Shown here: one piece after another, positions 40,013-50,682 of the stretch
How positions within the stretch are numbered: the first letter of the stretch is position 1
Layout of the letters: each line of letters begins with the position of its first letter
From: Macrosoma leucophasiata
Lineage: Eukaryota > Arthropoda > Insecta > Lepidoptera > Hedylidae
Direction of reading: 5' to 3'
DNA length: 64,000 nucleotides
NCBI GenBank assembly: GCA_036365455.1
Contig: JAWQUS010000002.1
Coordinates: forward strand, 6,076,001 to 6,140,000
Notes under the pieces: generated by a model
Told to the model about the DNA's origin: nothing
The model's database searches: none
The model's input: only the letters and a program-made list of their open reading frames with translations
Position numbers and translations under genes: made by a program

Positions 40013-40780
40013 GCGTCTTTATTATATGAAATGTATGCAACACATTATGCGTCATGTATGCGTTCCATAATGTACTCGTATGACTTATATGCAACTACCC
40101 TAACCTAAGACTCTAAAACACAAGTGATTCAAAATCTTACATGACCAGAGCTTAAAGTATTCCCAAACTTAGAATATCCTCAAGACCAATAAAAATAACA
40201 ATGACTCAAAACGACAATTAAACAAACCGAAAGTGAACATTTGCAGGATCCACAAAATTAACAAAACAGACATTCAAGCTGAAACAACCCCGGGCCTATC
40301 CGAATTTTGAACGACACTTCGCACTTGTTTGCGAACTACCGTCATTTTCCAACTATCTTGAATAACTTGAAAATACTCTGTCAAAGGCACTTCTCTTGGG
40401 ATAACGGAATCTGGCTGACACTTAATTATTCAGAAGCAAGAGAATGCAATAATATGCAAATTGATGTTACGCCTCGACTCAATGCCATCAACAATTTTAT
40501 GAGGTGCTCATTTTATAGCGAAGATTTCATTCTTCATATAATTTTGCTTTGGTTTAATTTTAGGTGTGATTTTGAAGCGGCATATTGCGTTAGTTAAAAG
40601 TTTCATTCTCGACTGTCAAAACTAATAAAGACATTAATGTTTTTATTTCAAATGTTACATAGCTCGAAATATTAGGAGGGTTCTCTTCCGGCACTGATTG
40701 TTTATTTTGTTTTTTAAGTAAGTTTTCCATCACTTCTTGTTAACGGATTAGTGTAGTGTAAAATAGTGTTAGGATATAAT
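40013..40780. other. Nothing recognised
   Basis: A 96-codon open frame (40307-40597) has no recognisable domain. Confidence 0.4.
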
Positions 40781-40784
40781 TTAA

Positions 40785-40930
40785 CCCCCTTATTCATAAA
40801 AGTACATTAGATACATTTTGTCTATAGAATGCTTTGTCTTTGTCAGTTGCATTGTCAAATGTGCAGGATAGAAAAAGACAGAGCACAGATTAGCAAAACT
40901 TTAGCTAAAATACGTTTATGAATAAGGGGG
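40785..40930. mobile_element. 146-bp MITE with TTAA target duplication
   Basis: Perfectly placed TTAA at 40781-40784 and 40931-40934 flanks inverted ends CCCCCTTATTCATAAA and a matching TTTATGAATAAGGGGG. The interior has GCTTTGTCTTTGTCAGTTGC and TGTGCAGGATAGAAAAAGAC. TTAA duplication with CCC termini is the signature of piggyBac-type elements, so this is probably a piggyBac-mobilised MITE. Related copies: 463, 24453, 47492. Confidence 0.85.
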
Positions 40931-40934
40931 TTAA

Positions 40935-41445
40935 TATATGCTTGAGGGCAAATTAAGGGCTAATAAGTCACAGTAGATTCTCGTTAATTATTGTTTAGTA
41001 TTTAGTTACTGTTTTTTTTATTTGTTATTATGTTACGAAACAACATACAATTCTTCAGTTGTCCAAATGAGGGAACTTATAAATGGTCTTAAGTAGTTTT
41101 AGTAAGATTATATGTAAGCATATATGACTGTTTGTTCTCCTAAATAAAATAAAATATAATAGCTTTAAATGGTAGTTATTAACCATTTAAAGTTATTTTT
41201 TATTGACAACCTCTAATTAAGCATGTAGACATCACCATTGAAGAAGAGACTTATTTTCCACTTCATGACATAAAAAACTTTCAGCGCTAAAATTAATATC
41301 AGGTCTTCATTGAAATATTCCTCGCAATATTATTTAGAGATGCCTTTTAATCTTTCAGTGACTGAAAAACAGATTTTCGTAATTTCAGAATCGATTATTT
41401 AATTCTCTTTGAATATGAAATAGCTCATAATGGGGCGGAAGATTT
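40935..41445. other. AT-rich; one 11-bp hairpin
   Basis: CTTTAAATGGT and its complement flank an 8-nt loop near 41163-41192. Otherwise nothing. Confidence 0.4.
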
Positions 41446-41449
41446 GGCA

Positions 41450-41577
41450 TCTATACTTATAATAACTCTGTAGAAGTGTAAATTCTGTACATTGAAAATA
41501 TTGAAAAAATTAATACCTATAATAATTAATAGTTACTAGATCGATACCGAACACAAATATGTGATTAGATTTTTTTT

Positions 41578-41608
<31 letters not shown>

Positions 41609-41712
41609 TCAAGCATGACAGAAAAACTACCAGTCCGATTACAATGAAACTTGGTATAATTATACTTTAACCTTTGGCGGACAACACTGGGTTATTTTTT
41701 ATCCCGGTAAAA
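41450..41712 (+). mobile_element. Helitron-like repeat with (TCTG)n
   Basis: Starts TCTATACTTATAATAACTCT, contains ACTAGATCGATACCGAACAC, a (GTCT)n run at about 41579-41606, and GACAACACTGGGTTATTTTT near its end. The same element, cut at AACACTGGG, flanks minisatellite blocks at 53256-53470 (minus) and 54796-55020 (plus). Confidence 0.55.
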
Positions 41713-41904
41713 TGTCTGTTTGTCTGTGTGTTTGTGCATACTAATATCAGAAACGGCTTAATCGATTTGCGGTTTTCACTAATATATTGCGGTAAGTTTT
41801 ATTTAACATTTAGGGTTTGTTTCATGTGAATCGCTTCAGAAATAAAAAGTTATGTCAATTTAAAGAATCAAATCGAGTATTTTAAAGCTTTTCTGTATCT
41901 TCGT

Positions 41905-41975
41905 TTTACCTTTCAGGGGGTTTCGTACCTAAAAGGTAAAAACTGACCCTACGGATTACTAATCCTCCGCTGTCT

Positions 41976-42006
<31 letters not shown>

Positions 42007-42240
42007 AACAGGCTGTATCTAATAAACAATGATAGCTAGAAAACTAAAATTTTCACAAATTATGTATTTCTGTTACCGCTATAACGACAAAATTAAATAC
42101 TAAAAGTAAGGAAATGAAAGTATTAAGGGGTCTAAGGGGGCATACAATAAACGTGTTTTTTTTCCTATTTTTCCTGCTCGATATTAACAACGGTACATAG
42201 CAAGTAGACCCAAAAATTTTCACAGAATATGAAGTTGTAT
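41905..42240 (+). mobile_element. Dispersed repeat, parent of the Q loop at 55.7/60.8 kb
   Basis: Contains GGGGGTTTCGTACCTAAAAG, (TGTC/CGTC)n at 41971-42006, CGCTATAACGACAAAATTAA, TATTAAGGGGTCTAAGGGGG and AAATTTTCACAGAAT. The later part is the same sequence that separates opposed minisatellite blocks at 55649-55961 and 60728-61042. Confidence 0.6.
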
Positions 42241-42267
42241 ATTACCTTCCTTAATAAATCCCTACCG

Positions 42268-43238
42268 TCTATACTAAGATTATAAAATAAATGTGAAAGT
42301 GTGTTTGTTTGTCCGTCTTTCACGTCAAAACGGAGCAACGGATTGGTGTAATTTTCTATGTAGAGATACTTGAAAAGGTGCAGAGTGACATAGGCAACTT
42401 TTTGTCTTCTTATATTTCCCCACCTTCCTAAAATAGGAGGTGGAAATTTAAATGGATTCCACAATTTGCAAGGTACAAAGTTAAAACTTGGTACGCGAAC
42501 TCTTTGAGCCTAACAAACAATACGTACTTTTTTTTTAGAAATCTGCCCCCATCCCCTTATAAGAGGGAGTGAAAATTGTATTGGGATTTCCACAGTGTTC
42601 AAGGTGGAAAGTCAAAAATTGGTATGCGGACTCTTTTTTCTAAAAAAAAACAGCATTTACTTAATTATTTTTTTGATATCTGCCTACCTCCCTAAAATAG
42701 CGGGTGGAGGTTTGAAGGAGCATTTTTAAGGCAGAAAATTAAAACTTGGTATACTGACTCATTGAAATGTAACGTTACTTCACGCCTGTAATCCCATAAG
42801 GGGTTGGCAGAAGTAAAGGCAATCATAATGCTTGCAAACACCGACTATTTGCCGGTTACGTTTGGGCCCATGTGGCAAGGTGGTGAGCCTGTTGACATCT
42901 CCGGGCACATTACCAAATTTCGAGGTACTGAGAAATTTCCAGAAAATGGAAAAATCTTAATAGAACCAGGATAAAGTTAAAACATGTTACTTTCCATTTT
43001 TATTTAAAAAAAATATATTTCACAAGCATGTGTTAATGCGAAATAATAAAACAAAGTTAAAAAGTTTATACAGAATTTTGTCATTTCTAGACTATATGAA
43101 AATAGTTAGGTGTACTTAAAGATTTTGGATAACAATTGGAATTTGATTGGGACATTTCCGCGGGATTGAAATTTAAATTAAAATTTGAATTATTTCTAAA
43201 ACGAAATCCACATGGGCGAAGCCGCGGGCAACAGCTAG
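42268..43238 (+). mobile_element. Helitron-like element carrying a SINE
   Basis: 5' end TCTATACTAAGATTATAAAA, then AAAGTGTGTTTGTTTGTCCG. 3' end GGGCGAAGCCGCGGGCAACA then GCTAGT, with CTAG ending at 43238. The length of about 970 bp includes the SINE at 42771-42975. No Rep/helicase coding, so non-autonomous. The internal part repeats the motif AAACTTGGTA(C/T)...GACTC(T/A)TTG. Confidence 0.65.
42771..42975 (-). mobile_element. SINE family 2, head missing
   Basis: Runs from the GTGAAGTAACGTT tail to AATAGAACCAGG; the tRNA-like head is absent. It is nested in the Helitron-like element. Confidence 0.75.
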
Positions 43239-43239
43239 T

Positions 43240-44085
43240 CAAATAATAAAAACTTAAAAAGGTGTGTACAAAATATGTTGTGCTAAATAAAACCATGGCG
43301 ATATAAACATTGTTTTTAAATGCCGAAAATAACATATAATTGTCACTGTGATAGTAATTACGAGGCCATAAAATCTATAAGTAACTAATTTAATTTTTAT
43401 GGGATCAAATTGCAACTCGAACAAAACAATCACGCAAATCGGATTAGTCAGATCGGAATCGATATTGGCACATACAGAAAAAACTTACCAACCAAATTGA
43501 AAACATCCTGCTTTTTGAAGTCACATAAAAAAAATACATTCACCAACTGAACATAATAAACCCAGTTTGACCCAGTCTACACCGTCTGCCTGTCGAATAA
43601 CATTTCTACGTTAATAATGGCAACATCGTATTTGAAAGCACAATTCAATTCCCATATTTGAAAGAAACCACCACAATACAATGTCTAACAATTGTGCAAT
43701 ACAGAATCTATAAGAGCGTTATGAAAAGGTCCGCCATATTATTGAAAACCTATAAAAATCCCATAAAAATGACACAAAGTCCATCCTTTTATTGTTAACA
43801 ACTTGACAGGAGAATACCTTGTCCATATTTATCGTGAAACCATTACGTCTATATACAAACATAGCAATTAATCTTTCGCTTTCGACCATTACTCATTTTT
43901 ATTCGGAAAAAATATAATGCAAGAATACGGAGTTGGCTGGGTCGGCAAAAAGAATATTGTTTTTAAGGAATCGATGCATTTCTTCCTGTTTTTTTTTCAC
44001 TTCTTATAGTATCTTCTTAGGTTTTCGCAAGCTACACTCATAGAAATAAAACTAGTTTTCGGATTTATCTCGCGTCTATTTCACT
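43240..44085. other. Nothing recognised except a repeat patch at 44018-44080
   Basis: TTTTCGCAAGCTACACTCAT and AAACTAGTTTTCGGATTTAT recur in diverged form at 34692. The rest is AT-rich. Confidence 0.4.
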
Positions 44086-44099
44086 AAAATGATTAATAA

Positions 44100-44370
44100 A
44101 CGTAACTACACGCCTGTAATCCTCAAAGGGGTAGGCAGAGGTAAATGCATGCATTCAAGCATACATGCAAACATCCACGATTCGCCGGTTACGTTTTGAC
44201 CCATGTAACAGGTGGCGAGCCTGTTGCCATCTCCGGGCACATTATCAAACTTCGAGGTACTGGGAAACTTCCATAAAATGGAAAAATCCCAATAGAACCA
44301 GAGATAAAAGATTTTAAACCGTTATCTCTGATAGTAGTAGCCTGCTACCACTAGGCTACTGCGGCAGTTT
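44100..44370 (-). mobile_element. SINE family 2 with 14-bp TSD, head partly deleted
   Basis: Flanked by AAAATGATTAATAA at 44086-44099 and 44371-44384. Tail, body and the first part of the head are present. The B-box region of the head is deleted (CTCTGATAGTAGTAGCCTGC). Confidence 0.9.
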
Positions 44371-44517
44371 AAAATGATTAATAATTAAAATCAACCCGTT
44401 TTTCGGCCGCTTTTCAGCCAAAGGCGTGGGCAACACTGCATTACTTAAATACTCTATGCAGTATTATTATTATAGTATTCGTTATCTGCAGTATTTTATT
44501 TATTCAAGGGTTTTTTT

Positions 44518-44642
44518 TTCATGTCATGAAATTGCAAACAAGCATACATATAATTTAGATTGATGTCAAGAGATTGTAGAAGCCTGTAAAAATCAAAACA
44601 AAAAAATAGATATTTCAATGTAAATGCGTTGTCATTCGCGAG
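44518..44642 (-). mobile_element. SINE family 1, 3' part, diverged
   Basis: Minus-strand tail and GCATTTACATTGAAATAT-type sequence in place of CATCTGCATTTTGACC. Confidence 0.45.
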
Positions 44643-44820
44643 TATTATTATTCCGGACGCGGGTTCGGAGGGAATCCCTCCCTACTCCACTCCGAAAAGT
44701 TATTTTTTGTTCAGGCTGCTCTATCTCTCATTGCCACATCTGAAGCCAATCTATTGGCTCTGCGACAAATTATTATTATTTAATAATTGTAATACACCTC
44801 CAACGAAGAAAATTAAATAG

Positions 44821-44954
44821 AAACCATCGGTCAAAATGCAGACATGGTCCCAACCCTGAGATAAAAATTTTAGAATGGTATGATAGTTGTTACGAAGCCA
44901 TACATTTCCATCCAATCGGAACACGATAGTGCTCAACACTACCATTTGGCGGCA
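44821..44954 (-). mobile_element. SINE family 1, middle part
   Basis: Minus-strand TGCCGCCAAATGGTAGTGTT through GTAACAACTATC to GCATTTTGACCGATGG. It abuts the next copy head to head at 44954/44955. Confidence 0.6.
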
Positions 44955-45007
44955 GAACTCCAGTGACGGAGCTCGCGGGCGTAGGCACCACCGCATTACC
45001 TAATATA

Positions 45008-46018
45008 ATAGGTTGGGGAAAAAGTCTTTTCGCATTATAGTATATATGAACTCTTCTCTTTGGCTGTAGTATTTGTATCTGGCTGGTTTTGGGTATCATT
45101 GAAAGTTAAAATTTTAAAAAACATAATTCCAAATTCAAATTAGGCAAATGTGTGATTTTCATTTGTTTTTCGTACTGTCAAGATGAGTAAATCTAATGAA
45201 GAAATTCGATACATTTTAAAATTTTACTACAAAAAAGGTAAAAATGCAACGCAAGCCGCGAAAAAAATTGCGATGTTTATGGACCTAGTGCAGTGTCTGT
45301 GAGAGTAGCACAAATTTGGTTTAAGCGTTTTCAATCCGGAAATTTTGATGTCAAAGATGCACCTCGCTCTGGTCGCCTTATTACGGATAAAATGGATGCC
45401 ATTTTTGAAAAAGTGGAGCAAGATCGACATATCAGTAGTTACGACGTAGCTGAAGAACTGAGAATTGATCACAAAACAGTTTTGGCGCATTTGAAAAAAG
45501 CTGGGTACAAAAAAAAGCTCGATATTTGGGTACCTCACGAGCTCACTGAAAGAAACCTAATGAACCGTGTACTCATTTGTGATTCTTTATTACGACGTAA
45601 TGAAACCGAATCATTTTTGAAGAAACTGATAACTGGTGATGAAAAGTGGATCACGTACGACAAGAACGTATGAAAAAGGTCGTGGTCAAAGGCCGGTCAG
45701 GCTTCAGAGACTGTGGCGAAACCCGGGTTAACATGCAATAAGGTGATGTTGTGTGTATGGTGGGATTGGAAGGGCATTATTCATTATGAGCTATTACCAC
45801 CAGACAGGACTATCGATTTTGAACTCTACTGCGGACAAATGATGAGATTAAAGCAAGAAGTTGAAAGAAAGCGGCCGGAATTGATCAACAGAAGGGGTGT
45901 GGTGTTTCATCATGATAACGCTAGACCTCACACATATATAGCCACTCAGCAAAAATTAAGAGAGTTGAGAGTTTTGAATTATCTTAAAAAATGCGAAGAA
46001 ACTTTTTCCCCAACCTAA
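45008..46018 (+). mobile_element. mariner element, both TIRs, internally deleted
   Basis: TIRs ATAGGTTGGGGAAAAAGTCT and (reverse complement of the right end) TTAGGTTGGGGAAAAAGTTT, flanked by TA at 45006-45007 and 46019-46020. Length 1011 bp against the usual about 1.3 kb of mariner. Confidence 0.95.
45183..46010 (+). pseudogene. mariner transposase, multiply broken
   Basis: Starts with an ATG (MSKSNEEIRYILKFYYKK). It is frameshifted by a lost T after GCGAAAAAAATT, back in frame from about 45293, and stopped by TGA at about 45671 where the 14-kb copy has a sense codon. It continues to HHDNARPHT, with LCV before WWDW as expected. After KLRE the frame jumps to the 3' end, so the third catalytic aspartate (PDLAPSD in the other copy) is deleted. 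It cannot make an active enzyme. Apart from these breaks the two copies are very similar, so both come from a recent family expansion. Confidence 0.9.
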
Positions 46019-46242
46019 TACTTGCTGCTAAATGGTAGTGTTCAGCACTATCGTGTTCCGGTCAGGTGGTAATGTACGGCCCTGTGATTTCCGGCGGAGA
46101 GGTGTAATACCTTAGGCCTCAGAAGTGGTAACGCATCTGTATTTTGACTTCTGGTCTTTGTGTGAGTATCTATAGGCTGCATTAATCACTTAACATCAAT
46201 GTGAACTGCATGCTTGTTTGCCACTTTCATTACATAAAAAAG

Positions 46243-46486
46243 AGATGGTACCTCTAGCACACCGCGGACACGTCGCCAAAATTCCATACAAACGCTCAAT
46301 TTGGTTTCTATTTCGCAGACATCAATCAGTGACGTGTATTTACTCGCGCACCTGTGTGCGTAGCACGTACAAAATACCAACCGTCGCCCATAAGAGGGGA
46401 AGGGGATGAGTGATGCAGGCAAATCGGGCGGGACGTCGAAGTGTCCATTCTATACGTAGTATTATTACATATTCTCTGCCTCTAGC
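46243..46486 (+). repeat. Dispersed element, uninterrupted copy
   Basis: Carries AAAATTCCATACAAACGCTC, AATCAGTGACGTGTATTTAC, GACGTCGAAGTGTCCATTCT and ACGTAGTATTATTACATATT. The split copy is at 30151-31112. Family unidentified. Confidence 0.55.
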
Positions 46487-46489
46487 TCC

Positions 46490-46962
46490 AGTAGAATAGT
46501 GTACATTTCGTGGTAAAACGGGTGCTGCGAATGTATTTTTACATGCCGGGTATTTTTTATTCTTGGAACCAAAATCTCTCGACTGAGCAGGCTTTTAACA
46601 ATTTTAACAGAGCTAATAAAATAAGAGTAAGTATCTCGAATCCTTTTTTCCGTAAATATCAAGCAACATTAATGAAAAGGGTAAAAATAAATGAAGATTT
46701 TATTTCAAAAGCAACTGATTGAGAACATAAAGGAAAATCTACGATAACAAGTATGCTCTTTGTTCATACAAATAAATGTTTCCAAGTTTATACGAAAAAT
46801 ATTATTAAGTTTATTCCGTTGGACTATTAAAACATTATCGTTTGCCTTATCGACACCTTATAGTGAAAACCTCACAAGTGTAAAATAAGTAACATTTCAG
46901 GAGGACGAAAAAACTGCGTATTGAAAAATTTTCGTATGGAATCGTTTATGTTGTTTTATTCA
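46490..46962. other. Nothing recognised
   Basis: AT-rich, no supported feature. Confidence 0.4.
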
Positions 46963-46965
46963 TGT

Positions 46966-47128
46966 ATGTATCTTCACGCCAGGTCCCTAACGGGGTAGGC
47001 AGAGAGTGTAGAGCGCCAGATATCCCGGTCCTGATATACCTCTCGTGCCTAGTCTACCTTCATCATTCTCTTCATACATGCACGCCGATTCCTAAGACTT
47101 TTGACTCCACCATGAGACAGAACTTGAC
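46966..47128 (-). mobile_element. RTE-like LINE 3' end fragment
   Basis: Minus-strand copy of the last about 160 bp of the LINE at 35010, including AGGAATCGGCGTGCATGTAT and CAGGACCGGGATATCTGGCG. Confidence 0.75.
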
Positions 47129-47491
47129 TTGTTTTATTCATTTATGTGAAAATTTAGCCCGCTTTTATATCCTGTTACATTTTCTAAGATTTAACACGGA
47201 ACAATACGTTCCTTGCAAGGTATTCACGGCTAACTGACTGATGCGAGTGTTAACGAGGTTCTCAATTACTGTCATAGATAGCGCTAAAGGTATCAAATTG
47301 AGAAATTAGTGAGATAAGGATGTGCCGTTCTAGGGATTCTTCCTAAAATAAATTAAAACAAAAAAAATAAAAAAATTGAGCAAAAATGCATTGCCGAGGT
47401 TTTCACGTTGTTATGTTGTTTATTTTTATTTAAGTTATGAAAATAGTAAACAAAAAAATCACATTTATTGAAGCGAATAGAGCAGCCTATA

Positions 47492-47574
47492 ACGCCCTTA
47501 TTTATAAACGTACATCAGATACGTTTTAGCTATAGAATGCTTTGTCTTTGTCAGTTGCATTGTCAAATGTGCAG
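47492..47574 (+). mobile_element. TTAA-type MITE, 5' half
   Basis: CGCCCTTATTTATAAACGTA to CATTGTCAAATGTGCAG, then broken by a LINE fragment. Confidence 0.6.
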
Positions 47575-47772
47575 TCGAATTCTTTTGCAATATCTGCAAT
47601 TAAACTCTGGAACATGTTGCCCCTAGACATTCATAAATCTCCCTCTAAATTGGCATTTAAGGGGTTAAGTAGCCTGAATGACCTTGGCAAAACGGAGCTC
47701 ATCATATATTTGTCAAAATTTGAGCGATCTAGCGGATACTCGCTGTACTTGGTCGACAAGTTCAAGGATTAA
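47575..47772 (+). pseudogene. CR1/Jockey-like LINE C-terminal fragment
   Basis: Frame FAISAIKLWNMLPLDIHKSP then FKGLSSLNDLGK, ending in TAA at 47772. The AIxLWNxLPxxI...FK motif is the same C-terminal block seen at 27466-27819. Confidence 0.6.
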
Positions 47773-48007
47773 GTAATTGTAGAGGAGACAAGCATTCATG
47801 TGTGTATTAATATTGCATCACAGTGATTATACTACTAGAACGGTTTTGAATACAACTTTCGCTGTTGGCACGGGTAGCGAGCGAAACTTGCTTGAGTTTT
47901 GCTCGTTAGTTATTTCTGCGTTGCGAACGGTCTAATCTTGGATAATTTAAAAACTTAATATTTTATGTACATAAGAATGGTGGGCTGTTGTGCTATGTAT
48001 GACTGTA

Positions 48008-48222
48008 TGGTGATAGAACTTTAATGAACGAGCTCGAAGGCGTGAACACCTCCATATCATCTACTTTACCTACCAGTAAATGATAACTCCATGTCCACCG
48101 TTATCATGTTCTGGTAAGGTGGTAGTATACAGTGGTAGAGCTTCAGTGGCCAAGCTCCAGGGTGAGCGAGCACCACCGCATTTGCCAATTTACGTTTCAC
48201 TAAATGGTACCTACTGTAAGCG
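48008..48222 (+). mobile_element. Two tandem SINE family 1 head fragments, decayed
   Basis: GATAGAACTTTAATGAACGA...GTTATCATGTTCTGGTAAGG and then GTGGTAGAGCTTCAGTGGCC...TTTCACTAAATGGTACC. Confidence 0.5.
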
Positions 48223-48259
48223 ATAATAGTATGTAAGCAATGTGGGTATCAATATTATC

Positions 48260-48870
48260 AATGTCAGAGTTCCTTGAGGTGATAATTACGAAAATGATAT
48301 CTCCTTTAAAATCAAAGACTGCGGAGATAATTATTTTTCGAAAATATGATATGGATTTCAATTTTACGGTTTCTTGAGGTAGACATTTTTCAAATCCAAG
48401 ATAGCGGACAGAATTATTTATTTTTTCTATGGGTCTTTATTTGACAGTTTCTTGGGAGTTCTGATTACGAAAATGGCATGTTTTGCAGATCCAAGATAGC
48501 TGACAGTTTTTTTTTTCAAAATATGACATGGTTATCAATTTCGAGGTTTCTTGGGGAGCTGATTACGCAAATGGCATCATTTTTCAAATCCAAGATGGCG
48601 GACAAAACATTTCTTCCAAATTGTGATATGGGTGTCTATTTCGAGGTTTCTAGGGGTGCTGATTACGAAAATGGCATCTATTTACACATACAAGATGGCT
48701 GTCAGTTTTTTTTTCAAAATATGACGTGGGTATCAATTTCTAGGTTTCTTGGGGTGCTGATTACGAAAAAGGCATCTTTTTTCAGATCCAAGATGGCGGA
48801 CGTAATAACTTTTCCAAATTGTGATATGGGTGTTAATTTCGAGGTTTCTTGGGGTGCTGATTACTAAAAT
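48260..48870 (+). repeat. ~99-bp tandem repeat with dimeric organisation
   Basis: The phrase TGATTACGAAAATGGCAT recurs at about 48461, 48560, 48660, 48758 and 48858, with diverged units upstream. Odd and even units differ: one type has CTGACAGTTTTTTTTTCAAAATATGAC, the other GGCGGAC...TTCCAAATTGTGATATGGGTGT. The real repeat is therefore a ~198-bp dimer. Each unit includes AAGATGGC or AAGATGGCGG. Open frames through it are a by-product of a 99-bp period (33 codons). Confidence 0.85.
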
Positions 48871-49668
48871 GATTTATAGGTTTTATGATAATTTATTAGT
48901 TACAATTTCATCACAGTAAAATCTATAATATAAAAATAAGTCGGGTTTTCCTTCCTGACGCTATAACTCCAGAACGCACGAACCGATTTCCACGGTTTTG
49001 CATTCGTTGGAAAGGTCACGGAGCCCGTCCTTGAGGCTTATAGAAAATTCAGGAAAAGTTTTAACCCGGGCGAAGCCGCAAGCAACAGCTGGTATGATTA
49101 TAAATATGCTATGCTATGATCTCCACATTTTGATGCAATTTTTAGATCTATGTGGCAACACACACAGGTCATAGACCTTTTTATTGAGACACTGCGGTAT
49201 GTCGGACGAAAAGATGTATCGTAGCTCCCCGAGCGCTGCCGAATCGAGTTGGATTCGAAGACTGATCTCTTTCTCAAAGTTGGATTTACCTAGCTGGACT
49301 GTTTGGTAAACATAATTGTTGACAACTTCAACCTTCAACACACATTTTAAAAACGGGTTGATACGCGATATTATTTTCGATAAAAAAATACACCTACTTT
49401 TAACTGCCTCAGTAGCGTAGTCGAAGCAGGCCACTACTACTACGCTGGAGTTCCTGGGTTCGATTCCCGGGTCGGGGAATATCAGAGATAACGGTTTAAA
49501 ATCCTTTATCTCTGGTTCTATTGGGCTTTTTCCATTTTCTGGAAGTTTCCCAGTACCTCGAAGTTTGGTAATGTGCCCGGAGATGGCAACAGGTTCGCCA
49601 CCTGTTACGAGTCCATGGGCCGTACTCGTAACAGGTGGCGTACAAACGTAACCGGCGAGTCGTGGGTA
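48871..49668 (+). repeat. Left arm of 0.8-kb inverted repeat
   Basis: Reverse complement of 50681-51474 at very high identity. It contains a Helitron-like piece (48922-49092, TC...CAGCTGG) and part of a SINE family 2. A 107-codon minus-strand open frame is shared with the other arm but shows no known domain. Confidence 0.9.
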
Positions 49669-49733
49669 GTTGCATGTACGCTTGAATGCATGCATTTACC
49701 TCTGCCTACCTCTTCGGGGATTACATGCGTGAA
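49402..49733 (+). mobile_element. SINE family 2 with templated hairpin insertion
   Basis: Head CTGCCTCAGTAGCGTAGTCG, body, tail CTCTGCCTACCTCTTCGGGG. At 49596-49640 the normal CGCCACCTGTTACATGGGCC is replaced by a 17-bp-arm inverted repeat: CGCCACCTGTTACGAGT, 11 nt, then its complement. Confidence 0.85.
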
Positions 49734-49739
49734 GTTACT

Positions 49740-50205
49740 TTTTTTTTTAACTTTATGCCAACGTTTCGGCTCGGTTGCACGTTAATGTTTTAATATGTGT
49801 GACGAATGTGAAACGTGATTGTTTTAAAAGTTATATTGCAGACTACTCATTGAGAAAAACGCCTTATAAATATTGCCTTTAGTTTCGCATGATAAATAGT
49901 ATAACGTCAAAACATACGATGATTAAATACACTCGTATAATTGATAGAGGTTTTCCGCGCGGTTTTCACCCCATATTATTTATTAATGCGATTGTGTCCC
50001 GGGTTATAATGAGAAGGATTTTTGTTGTGTCGCACCAATCTCACGAAATGAGGAAACCATGATAAATTATGTATTTCTTTCTATTGTAAATGTACTTATA
50101 TCGAATACGTATATCTATACAAATAAATAAAATTGGAGTGTCTGTTTGTGATATAAAAATAACCGCTTTTTACTAATAATCTCTACTAATAACTCGCCAT
50201 TTCCT
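49740..50205. other. Nothing recognised
   Basis: Spacer of the inverted repeat, AT-rich. The motif AATTGGAGTGTCTGTTTGTGATATAAAAATAA at 50128-50160 also occurs at 28259-28291. Confidence 0.45.
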
Positions 50206-50216
50206 AACAATCCAAT

Positions 50217-50295
50217 CGTTGGTGTTTGCATGTATGCTTGAATGCATGTACCTCTGCCTACCCCTTCTAGGTTTACAGGCGTGAAGTTACGTTAA
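50217..50295 (+). mobile_element. SINE family 2 tail fragment
   Basis: GTTTGCATGTATGCTTGAAT to GGCGTGAAGTTACGTT. Confidence 0.65.
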
Positions 50296-50411
50296 GTTGA
50301 ATATCTACTGACATTTGGACAGACATTTTTAAAGTAATGCTTGTGCTAGCAAAAGTAAAAAAGTAGATATTTAATTTACCCTCTTATTCATAAACGGGTA
50401 TTAGCTAAAGT

Positions 50412-50620
50412 GTTACTAATTTATTTATTTAAAACTTTAATGCACATTTAGGTACAAAAGGCGGACTTAATGCCATAAAGCATTCTCTACCAGTCGACTT
50501 TGTGGTAGTGGAACCATATTGTGGGGGTGCAATATAGAATAAAACAAAAAAAAAAACCATGAAGAAACAGAAATAATAGGAAAATAAATAATAAAAAAAA
50601 ACTTAATGGAAGCTTATAGG
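50412..50620 (-). mobile_element. Non-LTR 3' end fragment
   Basis: AAAGGCGGACTTAATGCCAT and GCATTCTCTACCAGTCGACT, as at 36545-36705. Confidence 0.55.
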
Positions 50621-50643
50621 CAAATTACATAAAGATATAACAT

Positions 50644-50682
<39 letters not shown>
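50644..50682. repeat. (CA)n(TA)n microsatellite
   Basis: Alternating CA then TA units directly abutting the right arm of the inverted repeat. Confidence 0.95.

Larger units (their letters stand above)
44955..46242 (+). mobile_element. SINE family 1 interrupted by mariner
   Basis: GAACTCCAGTGACGGAGCTC to CCTAATATA (45007), then resumes after the mariner with CTTGCTGCTAAATGGTAGTG and runs to an A-run at about 46242. Removing mariner and one TA restores the usual CCTAATATACTTGC. Confidence 0.9.

Noticed and set aside
48478..48867. 129-codon open frame as a gene
   Set aside because: It follows the 99-bp satellite; 99 is a multiple of three, so one stop-free unit gives a long frame.
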